A stretch of 64,000 nucleotides of DNA. Source: Promethearchaeota archaeon (GTDB lineage Archaea > Asgardarchaeota > Lokiarchaeia > Sigyniarchaeales > SOKP01). Under the pieces are notes generated by a model. It had not been told where the DNA came from, ran no database searches, and saw only the letters and a list, made by a program, of their open reading frames with translations. The DNA lies in NCBI GenBank assembly GCA_019058365.1, contig JAHPZE010000007.1:62001-126000 (forward strand), in the 5' to 3' direction. The position numbers and the translations under genes were made by a program. Below, in pieces: positions 56,391-64,000 of the stretch (positions are counted from its first letter, which is position 1; each line of letters starts with the position of its first letter).

Positions 56391-57632
56391 TTAATAAAAT
56401 AATTTTCCTGCTTCTATTAAAAGTAACTTGTTAATTTCTGGTATGAAACTGTTGATTAAATTATAATCATATATAAGCGCGGAACCACGATTAAACATCA
56501 CAATACCTCCAAAAGAACCTCTACTAGATAATTTAATCCACATGTTAGCACTAAAACCAGGCGTTGCTCCACCATGCCCTTTGTAACCAGATTCATAAAT
56601 ACACCAACCTAATCCATAACCTTTATTTGTAAAACCTTCTGTTGAGGTACCTGTACGTATCACTTGGCTAGATAGCATTAATGTCACACTTTCAGGACTT
56701 AGTAACTGAGTTTTATTATACCTACCTTGATTCATAAAAGCGATCATATATTTTACCATATCCGATATAGTGCTTCTTATTGATCCTGCTCCTGTCACGT
56801 TCATATTATAAAGGGGCAATTCAAGATTTGCGTTATCGCTCCATTCATAAGGAATAGCATGGTTATCAATAAAATCTTCGTAGAAATACCCACTATGAGA
56901 CATATTTAATGGATTAAAAATGTTTTCTTGAACATATTCCTCTAAAGATTGATTTGTAATTTGTTCAACTAAATACCCCAGTAATTGAAAACCCGCATTA
57001 GAATAGTGAAACTCTTTCCCGGGTTCTTGATACCAATTATAATCATTATAGTAGGGACCAAGAGGATTTAAACTACCGTTAAGAAATTCTTCCAATGTGG
57101 GTCGATGTGAAAATGCTATAATCCCCCAGCCTAAATTATCATTTATCCAATCAATTGTTTGATTATTAAAGTAATACTCAAGTGACCAGTAGAGGTTTGT
57201 TTGTAAGCCTGCTGTATGTGTTAAGAGCATTCGAGTTGTAATAGGGATGTTAGGATAATCAGGGTGTCTAACGGTAAAGGGGATATAATCACTAATATTA
57301 TCATCTAAATTTAATAGATTACTTTCATTTAGTTGAAGAATCGCAGTTGCAGTAAAAGTTTTTGTGATTGAACCAATCATATATACGGTATCTAAATCAG
57401 ATTGGTTCCCATAACCATTCTCCCATACTAGTGTCTCATTTATGACTATCCCAGCAGCTAATGATGGAATTTCATATTCTGCCATAAGGTTTTCAATTTT
57501 AGTATCGAAAGGGTCTTGGATAGGTGCTTGATTAGGTTTAAGAGATGAAATTATAAAAAACGATGAAATTCCAGCAAGAACTACACCTGCGGTAATAATA
57601 AGCCCATAAATGATGTTCCTTTTAACCTTCAT
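56391..57632 (-). CDS. Beta-lactamase-like serine hydrolase (class C / PBP4* type)
   Basis: 413 residues. An N-terminal TM anchor (residues about 9-30) holds it at the cell surface. The catalytic SxxK is SITK (S88, K91), the second motif YSN lies near FHYSNAGF, and the third is HGG in GYKGHGGATPG. The family includes class C beta-lactamases, esterases and peptidases acting on D-amino acids. Since archaea lack murein, an esterase or peptidase role is more likely than antibiotic resistance (inference). Confidence 0.88.
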   Translation of the reverse strand: MKVKRNIIYGLIITAGVVLAGISSFFIISSLKPNQAPIQDPFDTKIENLMAEYEIPSLAAGIVINETLVWENGYGNQSDLDTVYMIGSITKTFTATAILQLNESNLLNLDDNISDYIPFTVRHPDYPNIPITTRMLLTHTAGLQTNLYWSLEYYFNNQTIDWINDNLGWGIIAFSHRPTLEEFLNGSLNPLGPYYNDYNWYQEPGKEFHYSNAGFQLLGYLVEQITNQSLEEYVQENIFNPLNMSHSGYFYEDFIDNHAIPYEWSDNANLELPLYNMNVTGAGSIRSTISDMVKYMIAFMNQGRYNKTQLLSPESVTLMLSSQVIRTGTSTEGFTNKGYGLGWCIYESGYKGHGGATPGFSANMWIKLSSRGSFGGIVMFNRGSALIYDYNLINSFIPEINKLLLIEAGKLFY

Positions 57633-57985
57633 AACAAATGTATCATAAGATAAATATGATTTAAAATTAGTTATTGATCCTTATAAATATTGGTCGAAAA
57701 AAAATTATATGAAAGAATTTTCAAAATATACAAGAAAGTAAGATTATAAATAAAAGAATATTCTTATTTAATTTACATTACCATGATTTATTAAAGATTT
57801 TTTAATAAAGTAGATTTAAAAATAATTTTGTTTCTTTTATGTTAATGCAATTTTACCAATAATATTGTAATAATATTGAGGAGTTATTAGAATATATTAT
57901 TTAAAACGTGAAATGAAGCTTTCACGAACATTCTCAGACTTTATTAGAACAATTATTTAAAATAGCGTTTGGTTTTGTAATATTA
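57633..57985. other. AT-rich gap between divergent genes
   Basis: About 350 bases between the hydrolase gene and the NagD-like gene. It holds both promoters and shows no ORF, repeat or hairpin that I can support. Confidence 0.5.
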
Positions 57986-58777
57986 ATGAGTAAAGAAATA
58001 AAATTTAATGAAGTTAAAGGAGTCTTAACAGACATAGATGGAACACTTTATTTTAAAGGAACTCCGATTCCTGGGGCTCTTGAAACACTTTTAAAACTTC
58101 GTGAAATTGGCTTAAAATTTATTTTTTTTACAAATACTGATAGTAAATCACCCAAAACAGTATTAAACATATTACAAGATTATGGATTTAACATTGATAA
58201 GGACGAGATTTTGACTCCAATTATAGCCATAAAAGAATTTTTATCAAAATATCCTGATAAAAAGTCTTATTTAATCACAACAGAAGAAGTTGCAGAAGAA
58301 TTTCAAGAATTTCCTCAAGTTATGGGTTCTGAAATACCAGATTTTGTGATTATAGGTGATTTTCATGATAATTGGGATGTAAATAGGCTTAATGTAGCTT
58401 TTAAGTATGTTCTTAGAGGCGCTAAACTGCTTGGAATGCAAGGTAATAGATTTTATCTTGATAGTAATGGTGAACCAGTTATAGACACTGGTACATTTGT
58501 ACAGATGATTGCTAACGTTACTAATGTGACTCCAAAAATATTTGGAAAGCCTTCGAGAGAATATTTCCTTCAAGCACTAGAAAAATTAAATCTCGTTTCC
58601 GATGAGGTAATTGTGATTGGCGATGATCTTGAATCTGATATTCAAGGAGCTATCAATGCAAATATTAAAGCAATTTTAGTAAAAACGGGTAAAGGTCAAT
58701 ATTATGACCCTACTAAAGTGAAAATTAAGCCAAATCTAGTCCTTGATTCATTCAGTTCATTAATAGAACTAATTTAA
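57986..58777 (+). CDS. HAD phosphatase, NagD/HDHD2-like
   Basis: 263 residues. Motif I is LTDIDGTLYF (DxD), then FIFFTNTDSKSP (motif II), the cap domain with a DFVIIGDFHD segment, the Lys in FGKPSREYF, and VIGDDLESDIQGA (motif IV). This is the subfamily IIA (NagD, HDHD2, phosphoglycolate phosphatase of eukaryotes). It removes phosphate from a sugar or nucleotide. It stands alone on the plus strand. Confidence 0.88.
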   Translation: MSKEIKFNEVKGVLTDIDGTLYFKGTPIPGALETLLKLREIGLKFIFFTNTDSKSPKTVLNILQDYGFNIDKDEILTPIIAIKEFLSKYPDKKSYLITTEEVAEEFQEFPQVMGSEIPDFVIIGDFHDNWDVNRLNVAFKYVLRGAKLLGMQGNRFYLDSNGEPVIDTGTFVQMIANVTNVTPKIFGKPSREYFLQALEKLNLVSDEVIVIGDDLESDIQGAINANIKAILVKTGKGQYYDPTKVKIKPNLVLDSFSSLIELI

Positions 58778-58952
58778 TATTATTTTATTAGATTAAAAAA
58801 CATATCAAATACATAATATTAAACATAAAGAGACCAATCTTTACATTACTATTTTATGGCATGATAATGGGAGAGAATAAAAAAATTTATATACTCCATT
58901 CTTTTGTTAATTCATAAAAAAATAATTTAATTAAAAATAGGATGCATTATCT

Positions 58953-59948
58953 ATGGCTTTAAAAGAATATTTTGTACGAGATTTAGTAATTAACGATGAA
59001 TATGGGATAATTGACTCAAATGCGACGATTCAAGATGCTGCAAAAAAAATGAAAGAATTAGGGGTTCCAGATTTAGTAGTAGTTGAAGGAGAAAATCAGA
59101 AAATTCTGGGTGTTATTGCAGACTTTGATATTGTGCAAAATGCTGTAGCAGAAGGTAAAAATGTAAAAACTGAAAAAGTTATTTCTACAATGTATAAAAT
59201 AACTCCCGTGAATTTAGATACACCTGTCGCTGAAGCATTCACAAGAATGAGAAATTTAAATGTGAATGTAGTACCTGTAGTTGAAAATGAAAAACTTGTA
59301 GGAGTATGTACCATCCAGGACTGTTGGAGCTTCATTCCAGATCAAAATATAGATAAAATTGGACTCATTCCTGTTAGAAATACAAGAGTCGCAGAATTTT
59401 GGTTTGCTAGTGTATGTGCAGTTATGGCATTCACACTAGGAATAATTTTACCTTTAACTGGAATTTTTGGTTTTTTTACAGGATATTATAGTAATCTTAT
59501 GAGTTTACTTGGCATGGGACCAATTGTAGGAGACCCTATATTGTTTTTCACATTATTTGATGTAAGAGGTGCAGGGATAATGATGCCTTTTATTAATCTA
59601 ATTGATCCTGTTTGGATTACAATCGATATTTTTAGTATCTTAATGTTGCTATCTGGAATAATGGGTTTATTTTCGATAATTTATACAAGTTTTTCTGATA
59701 CAAGAAATTTACAGACAAGTTGGATTATAAGAACAATTGTGCCTAGTTTAGCAGTTTTCTTTATGGCATTTGAATGGATCTTATTCGGTATTGCCTTTGC
59801 AATTCAGACTCCACAACCTATTATTTCTATTGATCCTATAGGATTAACGTTATCAATTATATCGATGATATTAATAATATTAGCAATCAATCGAGACTAC
59901 ATTTTCCGGGGAATAGAAGAGCCCGAAATTAAGAGTGGTGAGGTGTAA
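58953..59948 (+). CDS. CBS-domain protein with membrane region
   Basis: 331 residues. Two CBS domains form a Bateman module at about 6-65 and 75-132 (IIDSNATIQDAAKKM, VNLDTPVAEAFTRM, VVPVVENEKLVGV). Then come about four TM helices (VCAVMAFTLGIILPLTGIFGF, IFSILMLLSGIMGLFSII, PSLAVFFMAFEWILFGIAFAI, LTLSIISMILIILAI). Bateman modules sense adenine nucleotides, so this may report energy state to the membrane. A GGTGAGGTG sequence at its end serves as ribosome-binding site for the next gene 9 bases later. Confidence 0.82.
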   Translation: MALKEYFVRDLVINDEYGIIDSNATIQDAAKKMKELGVPDLVVVEGENQKILGVIADFDIVQNAVAEGKNVKTEKVISTMYKITPVNLDTPVAEAFTRMRNLNVNVVPVVENEKLVGVCTIQDCWSFIPDQNIDKIGLIPVRNTRVAEFWFASVCAVMAFTLGIILPLTGIFGFFTGYYSNLMSLLGMGPIVGDPILFFTLFDVRGAGIMMPFINLIDPVWITIDIFSILMLLSGIMGLFSIIYTSFSDTRNLQTSWIIRTIVPSLAVFFMAFEWILFGIAFAIQTPQPIISIDPIGLTLSIISMILIILAINRDYIFRGIEEPEIKSGEV

Positions 59949-59957
59949 ACATAAGAA

Positions 59958-61442
59958 ATGCCCCGAGGTGGCGGAGGTGGATTTAGAGGTGGAGGAGCCC
60001 GTGCTGGGGGATTTAGCGGGGGTTTTCGAGGTGGGGGTTTTCGAGGTAGTCCTGGTTCATTTAGAGGAGGATATAGCGGAGGCGGAAGACCTTTTGGAAG
60101 AACTGGCGCTTCAAGAGTAGTATCAAGATCACCAAGAGGACCTTATTCTCACAGTTATTATGGTCCGCGTCGTAGTTACTATAGACCTTATTGGTGGTAT
60201 TATCGTCCATGGTATTATAGATGGTGGTATTCGCCCTATTGGGCAGGACGTTGGAATAGACCTTGGTATTATAGCCCTGTTTATGTTGGTGGAGGAATAT
60301 TATTTATCATAATTCTAGCATTGGTGATTCTTCCAATTGCAGGTGTAGCATTCTGGTTCCCATTTAGCAACACAAATGCAGAGGGCTATGTTAATTATCG
60401 ATCTACAGAGACTTTATATTTTAATGAATTTTGGTATGAATATGAATACACAGAAGCAGGACAAGAAATTACATTCTCAGCTCAATCTTCACCTAGTACT
60501 ATAACATTTGCTCTTTGGAATCAGCCTTTTGAAAATCTTCCTACTACGACTGAATATATTGATATTATGAATTCATCATCTATTAATCCTATTTCAAGTG
60601 ATTATTGGGCGGAGTGGTTATTTCTAAGAGCTGGTTCCTTAGTTCTGTATGATTTTAATTCAAGTGCAAACCTTGATTTCTTTATTGCAGATGGCTATGA
60701 TTTCTATAATTGGTATTATGGAGGTTCTCCAGTATTCCCAGTGAGTGAGATAAATTCTGATCAAAGTAGTGGATATTATAATATTCCCGCTACTCAAGAT
60801 TATTATCTTGTATGGTATAATGAAGGAGGTTCCACAATTGATGTTGATTATACAATAAATTATACAGCTGTAAATGTTCCCGATTTTAGCCCTACTTATG
60901 AGACAAACGAAGATGTCACATTTATTGCAACAGATACATTCATTGTTCCAACATCTGGTAATTGGTATTTTTTTATATATTTTGATCCTATGAATTCCCC
61001 TGATGAATCAACAACAATTACTTTTGATGTAAGCTATGATACTGGTGTTACCTATCAACAGAGATGGCTTGATATTTCATGGATTTTAGTTGTAATTCTT
61101 GTAGTTATAGTCATTATATTAATAGCAGCTGTTGTAGCAAGAAGAGGTCAGAAAAAACTAAAGCTTAAAGCGCCAACAACACCAGAACAAAAAACAACAT
61201 CGCCATATAAAATCGCTCCTCCTGAAACAGTTCAGAAAGAATTTAATTGCCCGCGTTGCAACGCATCGATAAAACCCGATTCTAAATTTTGTCCTATTTG
61301 TGGAGGCAAAATAGAAGGAAGACAACTTGGTACTCCTTCGATAACTACTCCGACTAATGCAAAAACATGTTCTTTGTGTGGAAGTAAACTTACTGGAACA
61401 GAGCAATTCTGTAAATGGTGTGGTACTAAAGTAGAAAAATAA
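59958..61442 (+). CDS. Membrane protein with RGG and Tyr/Trp-rich N terminus and double zinc ribbon
   Basis: 494 residues with an unusual layout. Residues 1-50 are Gly/Arg-rich with many RGG and FRGG units; 58-109 are extremely rich in Tyr, Trp and Arg; 112-135 form a TM helix; 140-370 are a beta-rich, probably extracellular domain; about 372-394 form a second TM; the C terminus holds two zinc ribbons (CPRC...CPICG and CSLCG...CKWCG). The RGG plus aromatic region resembles sequences that undergo phase separation or bind RNA in eukaryotes. Both ends are predicted cytosolic. It is coupled to the upstream CBS-membrane gene. The function is unknown. Confidence 0.8.
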   Translation: MPRGGGGGFRGGGARAGGFSGGFRGGGFRGSPGSFRGGYSGGGRPFGRTGASRVVSRSPRGPYSHSYYGPRRSYYRPYWWYYRPWYYRWWYSPYWAGRWNRPWYYSPVYVGGGILFIIILALVILPIAGVAFWFPFSNTNAEGYVNYRSTETLYFNEFWYEYEYTEAGQEITFSAQSSPSTITFALWNQPFENLPTTTEYIDIMNSSSINPISSDYWAEWLFLRAGSLVLYDFNSSANLDFFIADGYDFYNWYYGGSPVFPVSEINSDQSSGYYNIPATQDYYLVWYNEGGSTIDVDYTINYTAVNVPDFSPTYETNEDVTFIATDTFIVPTSGNWYFFIYFDPMNSPDESTTITFDVSYDTGVTYQQRWLDISWILVVILVVIVIILIAAVVARRGQKKLKLKAPTTPEQKTTSPYKIAPPETVQKEFNCPRCNASIKPDSKFCPICGGKIEGRQLGTPSITTPTNAKTCSLCGSKLTGTEQFCKWCGTKVEK

Positions 61443-61456
61443 TAAATTTAAAATTC

Positions 61457-61493
61457 TTGGGTAATTTTATGAATGAAGGAAGAATTATAAATT
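61457..61493 (+). repeat. Left terminal inverted repeat of the IS
   Basis: 37 bases beginning TTGGGTAATTTTAT and ending AGAATTATAAATT; 33 of 37 match the right end in reverse complement. Confidence 0.8.
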
Positions 61494-61674
61494 CTTTCAA
61501 CGGTCTTCGTTTGTAAAATCTTTCTACCCACTTTTTTTTATTGTTCCTTTATTTCTTATTAAGTATTCTTAAGAGAATTTATGAAATTTATCGGCTTATA
61601 AAATAGCTCTATTCACTGCAATTATTTAAAGGAGGCGGAACTCATTTTCATTCAGAAGATATTTAAGTAAAGAA

Positions 61675-63021
61675 TTGTTAAAAGATCCCATGACTGGAAG
61701 ATATAAAAAGGTTTATGAACCAATTTGGCGCTCGATCGAAGCCCAAAATGGAAGAGGAGTGCACTTTTGCTTAGGAAAAATACAAGTTCTTTGTCCGGCG
61801 TGTGGGAGTCCTTTAGTAGGAGGATACGGCACCCATAAACGAAAAACTAAGCGTGTGGAAACATTTCAATGCAAAAATCCAAATTGTGCACATTTAAAAA
61901 AGTTTAAAACACTAAAACAATTTGTTTTGACTACTTCCTATAAATTTCAGGAATTAATAGGAATAAAACTTAAAGAATTTTACGAAGATTTAATGGTAAA
62001 GAGTGCAAAACAAAAAACACTCGCAAAAAAATATGGGATATCTGAATCACAAGTCTCTGCACTTAGAATTAAACTTGAACTTGCGATTCACAGAATTAAT
62101 AGCTTGGATTCGCTCGTATTAACCCCCCAGCCCGATAGAGCCATTGCTATTGATGAAACTTTTCTGAAAATTAAAGGAATGTGCATATATATTATTATTG
62201 CTACGGGATATACTTCTCGAAAAGTATTAGGCATTAAGGTCTCAAAAACTCGTACGGAAGATGATATTAGAAAGGTGTTTGATGAAGCAAACCAAAATAC
62301 TGAGCACCCCATTAACACCGTGAGCTCGGATGCGTTAAATTCAACGCAAGCTATGACTAAAAATCTGGGACGGGAAATCACTCATGTCATCCATCCGCAT
62401 AAAAAGCCCTTCAAAAAAGCAATAATTAAAAACTATAGATATGAAGGCAATGAAAGAGTGACGGGGATTGTCGGCATTGAAAGTGACTTCTTTAAAAAGC
62501 GCGGAAAACGTCAATTCAAATATATGGAAATGAGAGAAGATTTAACTTCTAAACCTCAGAGAAAGAGGGGACGACCATTAGGTTCTAAAACAAAAAAGAA
62601 AAAAAAACCTGCAAAATCAAAACAGAAACGCGGTCGCAAGGGGCTTTATACCGTATTTTCCAAAGGAAAAATTGGATATGCGAGTATAGACCCATATCGG
62701 GATAAATTAAAGATAAATAAGAGGTTGTCCAGCACGGTGACAGCCGCGCTGAACGCGACATTAATAATATATGCCCTAATGTCGATTCAAAATAATCTTG
62801 CAGAAAATATAAATTCTTTCCTCCGTGCTGTTTTACGGTTAACAGGACCGAAAACGATTGAATCCGTGGAGCAACGCATTAGGGCGACTCTAAAAATACG
62901 CAACCATCCCGAACTCTTAGAAGACATTTTGATTGAAAGGAAAGTGAGAGCAGAATTTTTATATAACAATCTAAAATTGATAGAGTATGCCGAACTATTA
63001 GAAAGAGGGATTATTGTGTAA
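61675..63021 (+). CDS. DDE transposase with N-terminal zinc finger
   Basis: 448 residues. An N-terminal zinc finger (CPACGSP ... CKNPNC) is followed by a helix-turn-helix (LAKKYGISESQVSALR) and an RNase H-like DDE core: first Asp in AIAIDETFLKIKG, second Asp in VSSDALNS, and Glu in NNLAENINSF. A long Lys/Arg-rich insert (RKRGRPLGSKTKKKKK) lies between the second Asp and the Glu. The best fit is the IS6/IS240-like or related archaeal group. The start is uncertain: TTG at 61675 is the first good codon, but the frame stays open upstream to a GGAGG at 61631. GC content is higher than in neighbouring genes. Confidence 0.85.
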   Translation: MLKDPMTGRYKKVYEPIWRSIEAQNGRGVHFCLGKIQVLCPACGSPLVGGYGTHKRKTKRVETFQCKNPNCAHLKKFKTLKQFVLTTSYKFQELIGIKLKEFYEDLMVKSAKQKTLAKKYGISESQVSALRIKLELAIHRINSLDSLVLTPQPDRAIAIDETFLKIKGMCIYIIIATGYTSRKVLGIKVSKTRTEDDIRKVFDEANQNTEHPINTVSSDALNSTQAMTKNLGREITHVIHPHKKPFKKAIIKNYRYEGNERVTGIVGIESDFFKKRGKRQFKYMEMREDLTSKPQRKRGRPLGSKTKKKKKPAKSKQKRGRKGLYTVFSKGKIGYASIDPYRDKLKINKRLSSTVTAALNATLIIYALMSIQNNLAENINSFLRAVLRLTGPKTIESVEQRIRATLKIRNHPELLEDILIERKVRAEFLYNNLKLIEYAELLERGIIV

Positions 63022-63040
63022 GATTATAAAAAAAAGGGTT

Positions 63041-63077
63041 AATTTATAATTCTTCATTCATCTATAAAATTAACCAA
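63041..63077 (-). repeat. Right terminal inverted repeat of the IS
   Basis: 37 bases; its reverse complement begins TTGGTTAATTTTATAG and ends AGAATTATAAATT. It starts 20 bases after the transposase stop codon. Confidence 0.8.
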
Positions 63078-63132
63078 ATTCTTATTTTTTTTCATATAAT
63101 CTTATTTCAAATAATAAAAAAAGTGTTTTAAT

Positions 63133-63741
63133 TCAGAAATCTTTTAGAAGTTTTACACCGCATTTTTCACAGTATTCTTGTTCTAAACTCCTTATCCTTT
63201 CTCCACAATTATTACAATGACCAAGTTTTTTAAGTATTTTCTTTTTAGTTTTTAAAAGCTCTTGCGCTTTTTTCTCTTCTACATATTTAGCATAATCCTC
63301 TTTAGGCTTGATTTCATTCTCAATAAATTCAATTGTGTCTTTTAACCATACGATAAAAATAAATTTTTCAGTGTCTTCAATTGTTTTGAATGATTTAAAG
63401 TCAGCAGTCTTTTTATCAGGAGCGTCTATAAATCTCTTAGATCCAATTTCAAGAAAAGTATTATAAAACAAAATACCATCATATATTAAATACTTCATTT
63501 CTTTATTTTTTTCCACTTCATAAGCTAAATCAAATCCCGTAGCGCCACGATTAATTAACTTCAATAATTTCTTCAAGAAATCTAAATGTTCAATTAAATC
63601 TTTTTTCTCCGTATTCTTATTGTCTATAGGTTTAGGAAGGGGCAGAATTTCCTCATCTAATAAAGTTTTTTTAAAATTTATTTTATATAATCTTTCTATT
63701 CTAAATCTTTTTTCTAGTCTTTCTCGTTGAAGGTCGTCCAT
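63133..63741 (-). CDS. Hypothetical protein with C-terminal zinc ribbon
   Basis: 202 residues, soluble and charged, with helical segments. The C terminus has CNNCGERI and CEKCGVKL, a four-Cys zinc ribbon like those in the protein at 59958. The middle has a beta-helix-beta look (KYLIYDGILFYNTFLEIG). No further family is recognised. Confidence 0.7.
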   Translation of the reverse strand: MDDLQRERLEKRFRIERLYKINFKKTLLDEEILPLPKPIDNKNTEKKDLIEHLDFLKKLLKLINRGATGFDLAYEVEKNKEMKYLIYDGILFYNTFLEIGSKRFIDAPDKKTADFKSFKTIEDTEKFIFIVWLKDTIEFIENEIKPKEDYAKYVEEKKAQELLKTKKKILKKLGHCNNCGERIRSLEQEYCEKCGVKLLKDF

Positions 63742-63945
63742 ATCCTTCTAATCCAGATTAATTAAGTTGAAAGATCCTATGAGGTAAATAAGATACAAAT
63801 ATATAAATATATTTATGGTTATGATTGAAAGATCATTGAAATAAAATAATAAAATATGAAGATAACAGTAATAAGCCCTAAGAAAATGAGTTAAAAAGGT
63901 TTTTAAAAGGTATAATTTTAAGTTTTTTATATATCAAAAAATAAA

Positions 63946-64000
63946 TTAATTAGCTTCTTGAGGTGGTTTTTCAGTTTCATGGTTTTTAAAAGAAGAATAG
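63946..64000 (-). CDS. C-terminal end of a gene running off the window
   Basis: On the minus strand the last bases encode SFKNHETEKPPQEAN followed by TAA at 63946. The Pro/Glu-rich tail looks like a natural C terminus. Only about 17 residues are visible, so no identity can be given. Confidence 0.4.
   Translation of the reverse strand, partial: YSSFKNHETEKPPQEAN

Larger units (their letters stand above)
61457..63077 (+). mobile_element. Insertion sequence with 37-bp terminal inverted repeats
   Basis: The left end 61457-61493 and the right end 63041-63077 are inverted repeats of 37 bases with four mismatches; both outer ends start TTGG. The element of 1621 bp contains one transposase gene in between. 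Directly outside, ATTC is found on both sides (61453-61456 and 63078-63081), which may be a 4-bp target duplication. The element interrupts no ORF. The intact ends and gene suggest it is recent and possibly active. Confidence 0.8.

Noticed and set aside
59935-60120. Glu/Val-rich ORF overlapping the RGG gene
   Set aside because: It is the out-of-frame reading of the Gly/Arg repeat; the other frame continues for 494 codons with TM and zinc-ribbon domains.

Overview
The window reads as a piece of an AT-rich archaeal genome, most likely an Asgard archaeon of the Lokiarchaeia type. Archaeal markers are ribosomal proteins S13-S4-S11 in archaeal order, an HMf-type histone, a TrmB regulator, CofC (cofactor F420 synthesis), DUF211, ADP-forming acyl-CoA synthetase and HdrA/MvhD. 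Asgard-like traits are two eukaryote-like small GTPases (a Rag/Arf-like one at 73-1020 and a Rab/Ras-like one at 22310-22867), many long coiled-coil or disordered proteins with zinc ribbons, and clear use of UGA as selenocysteine. The taxonomic call is inferred from gene content only.

Layout. 1-57: 3' exon of a class II (probably Ser) tRNA. 73-4807 (minus): small GTPase, ubiquitin-like beta-grasp protein, tandem metallophosphoesterase and two membrane-bound hexapeptide acyltransferases. 5013-15753: coiled-coil/zinc-ribbon protein, class III aminotransferase, sugar:cation symporter, acyl-CoA synthetase subunit, a two-gene iron-sulfur set, a large LacZ-type beta-galactosidase and a conserved unknown. 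15876-18277: an overlapping set of 2-hydroxyacid dehydrogenase, RNA cyclic phosphodiesterase and HAD phosphatase. 18381-26521: small unknowns, HIT hydrolase, histone, TrmB regulator, GTPase, CofC, coiled-coil protein and SerRS.

26733-30755 is the most notable locus. Conceptual translation through four in-frame UGA codons restores a full HdrA (two Sec) and a full MvhD (two Sec), followed by a candidate SECIS-like hairpin and an FrhB-like F420-oxidoreductase subunit. Together they look like an electron-transfer module linking F420, flavin and iron-sulfur centres. Next come a two-component system (30891-32850) bracketed by a segmental duplication of the frhB 3' end, then rpsM-rpsD-rpsK with a terminator.

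35139-36563 is a decaying stretch: a tiny zinc-ribbon gene, one ORF interrupted by UGA, one ORF frameshifted in an A8 run and one small gene broken by two tandem stops. 36720-46591 holds an alpha/beta hydrolase between imperfect direct repeats, a disordered protein, NadE, unknowns, an orphan adenine methyltransferase, a ribbon-helix-helix regulator with an operator-like repeat array, and an SDR epimerase. 46891-50630 is a PadR-ABC transporter-surface protein operon. 50673-58777 holds a Gfo/Idh oxidoreductase, a long hairpin, an Hsp20-PadR pair, a membrane GDPD, a multi-TM protein, a beta-lactamase-like serine hydrolase and a NagD-like phosphatase. 58953-61442 is a CBS-membrane protein plus a striking RGG/Tyr-Trp-rich membrane protein with cytosolic zinc ribbons. 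61457-63077 is an apparently intact insertion sequence with 37-bp inverted repeats and a possible ATTC target duplication.
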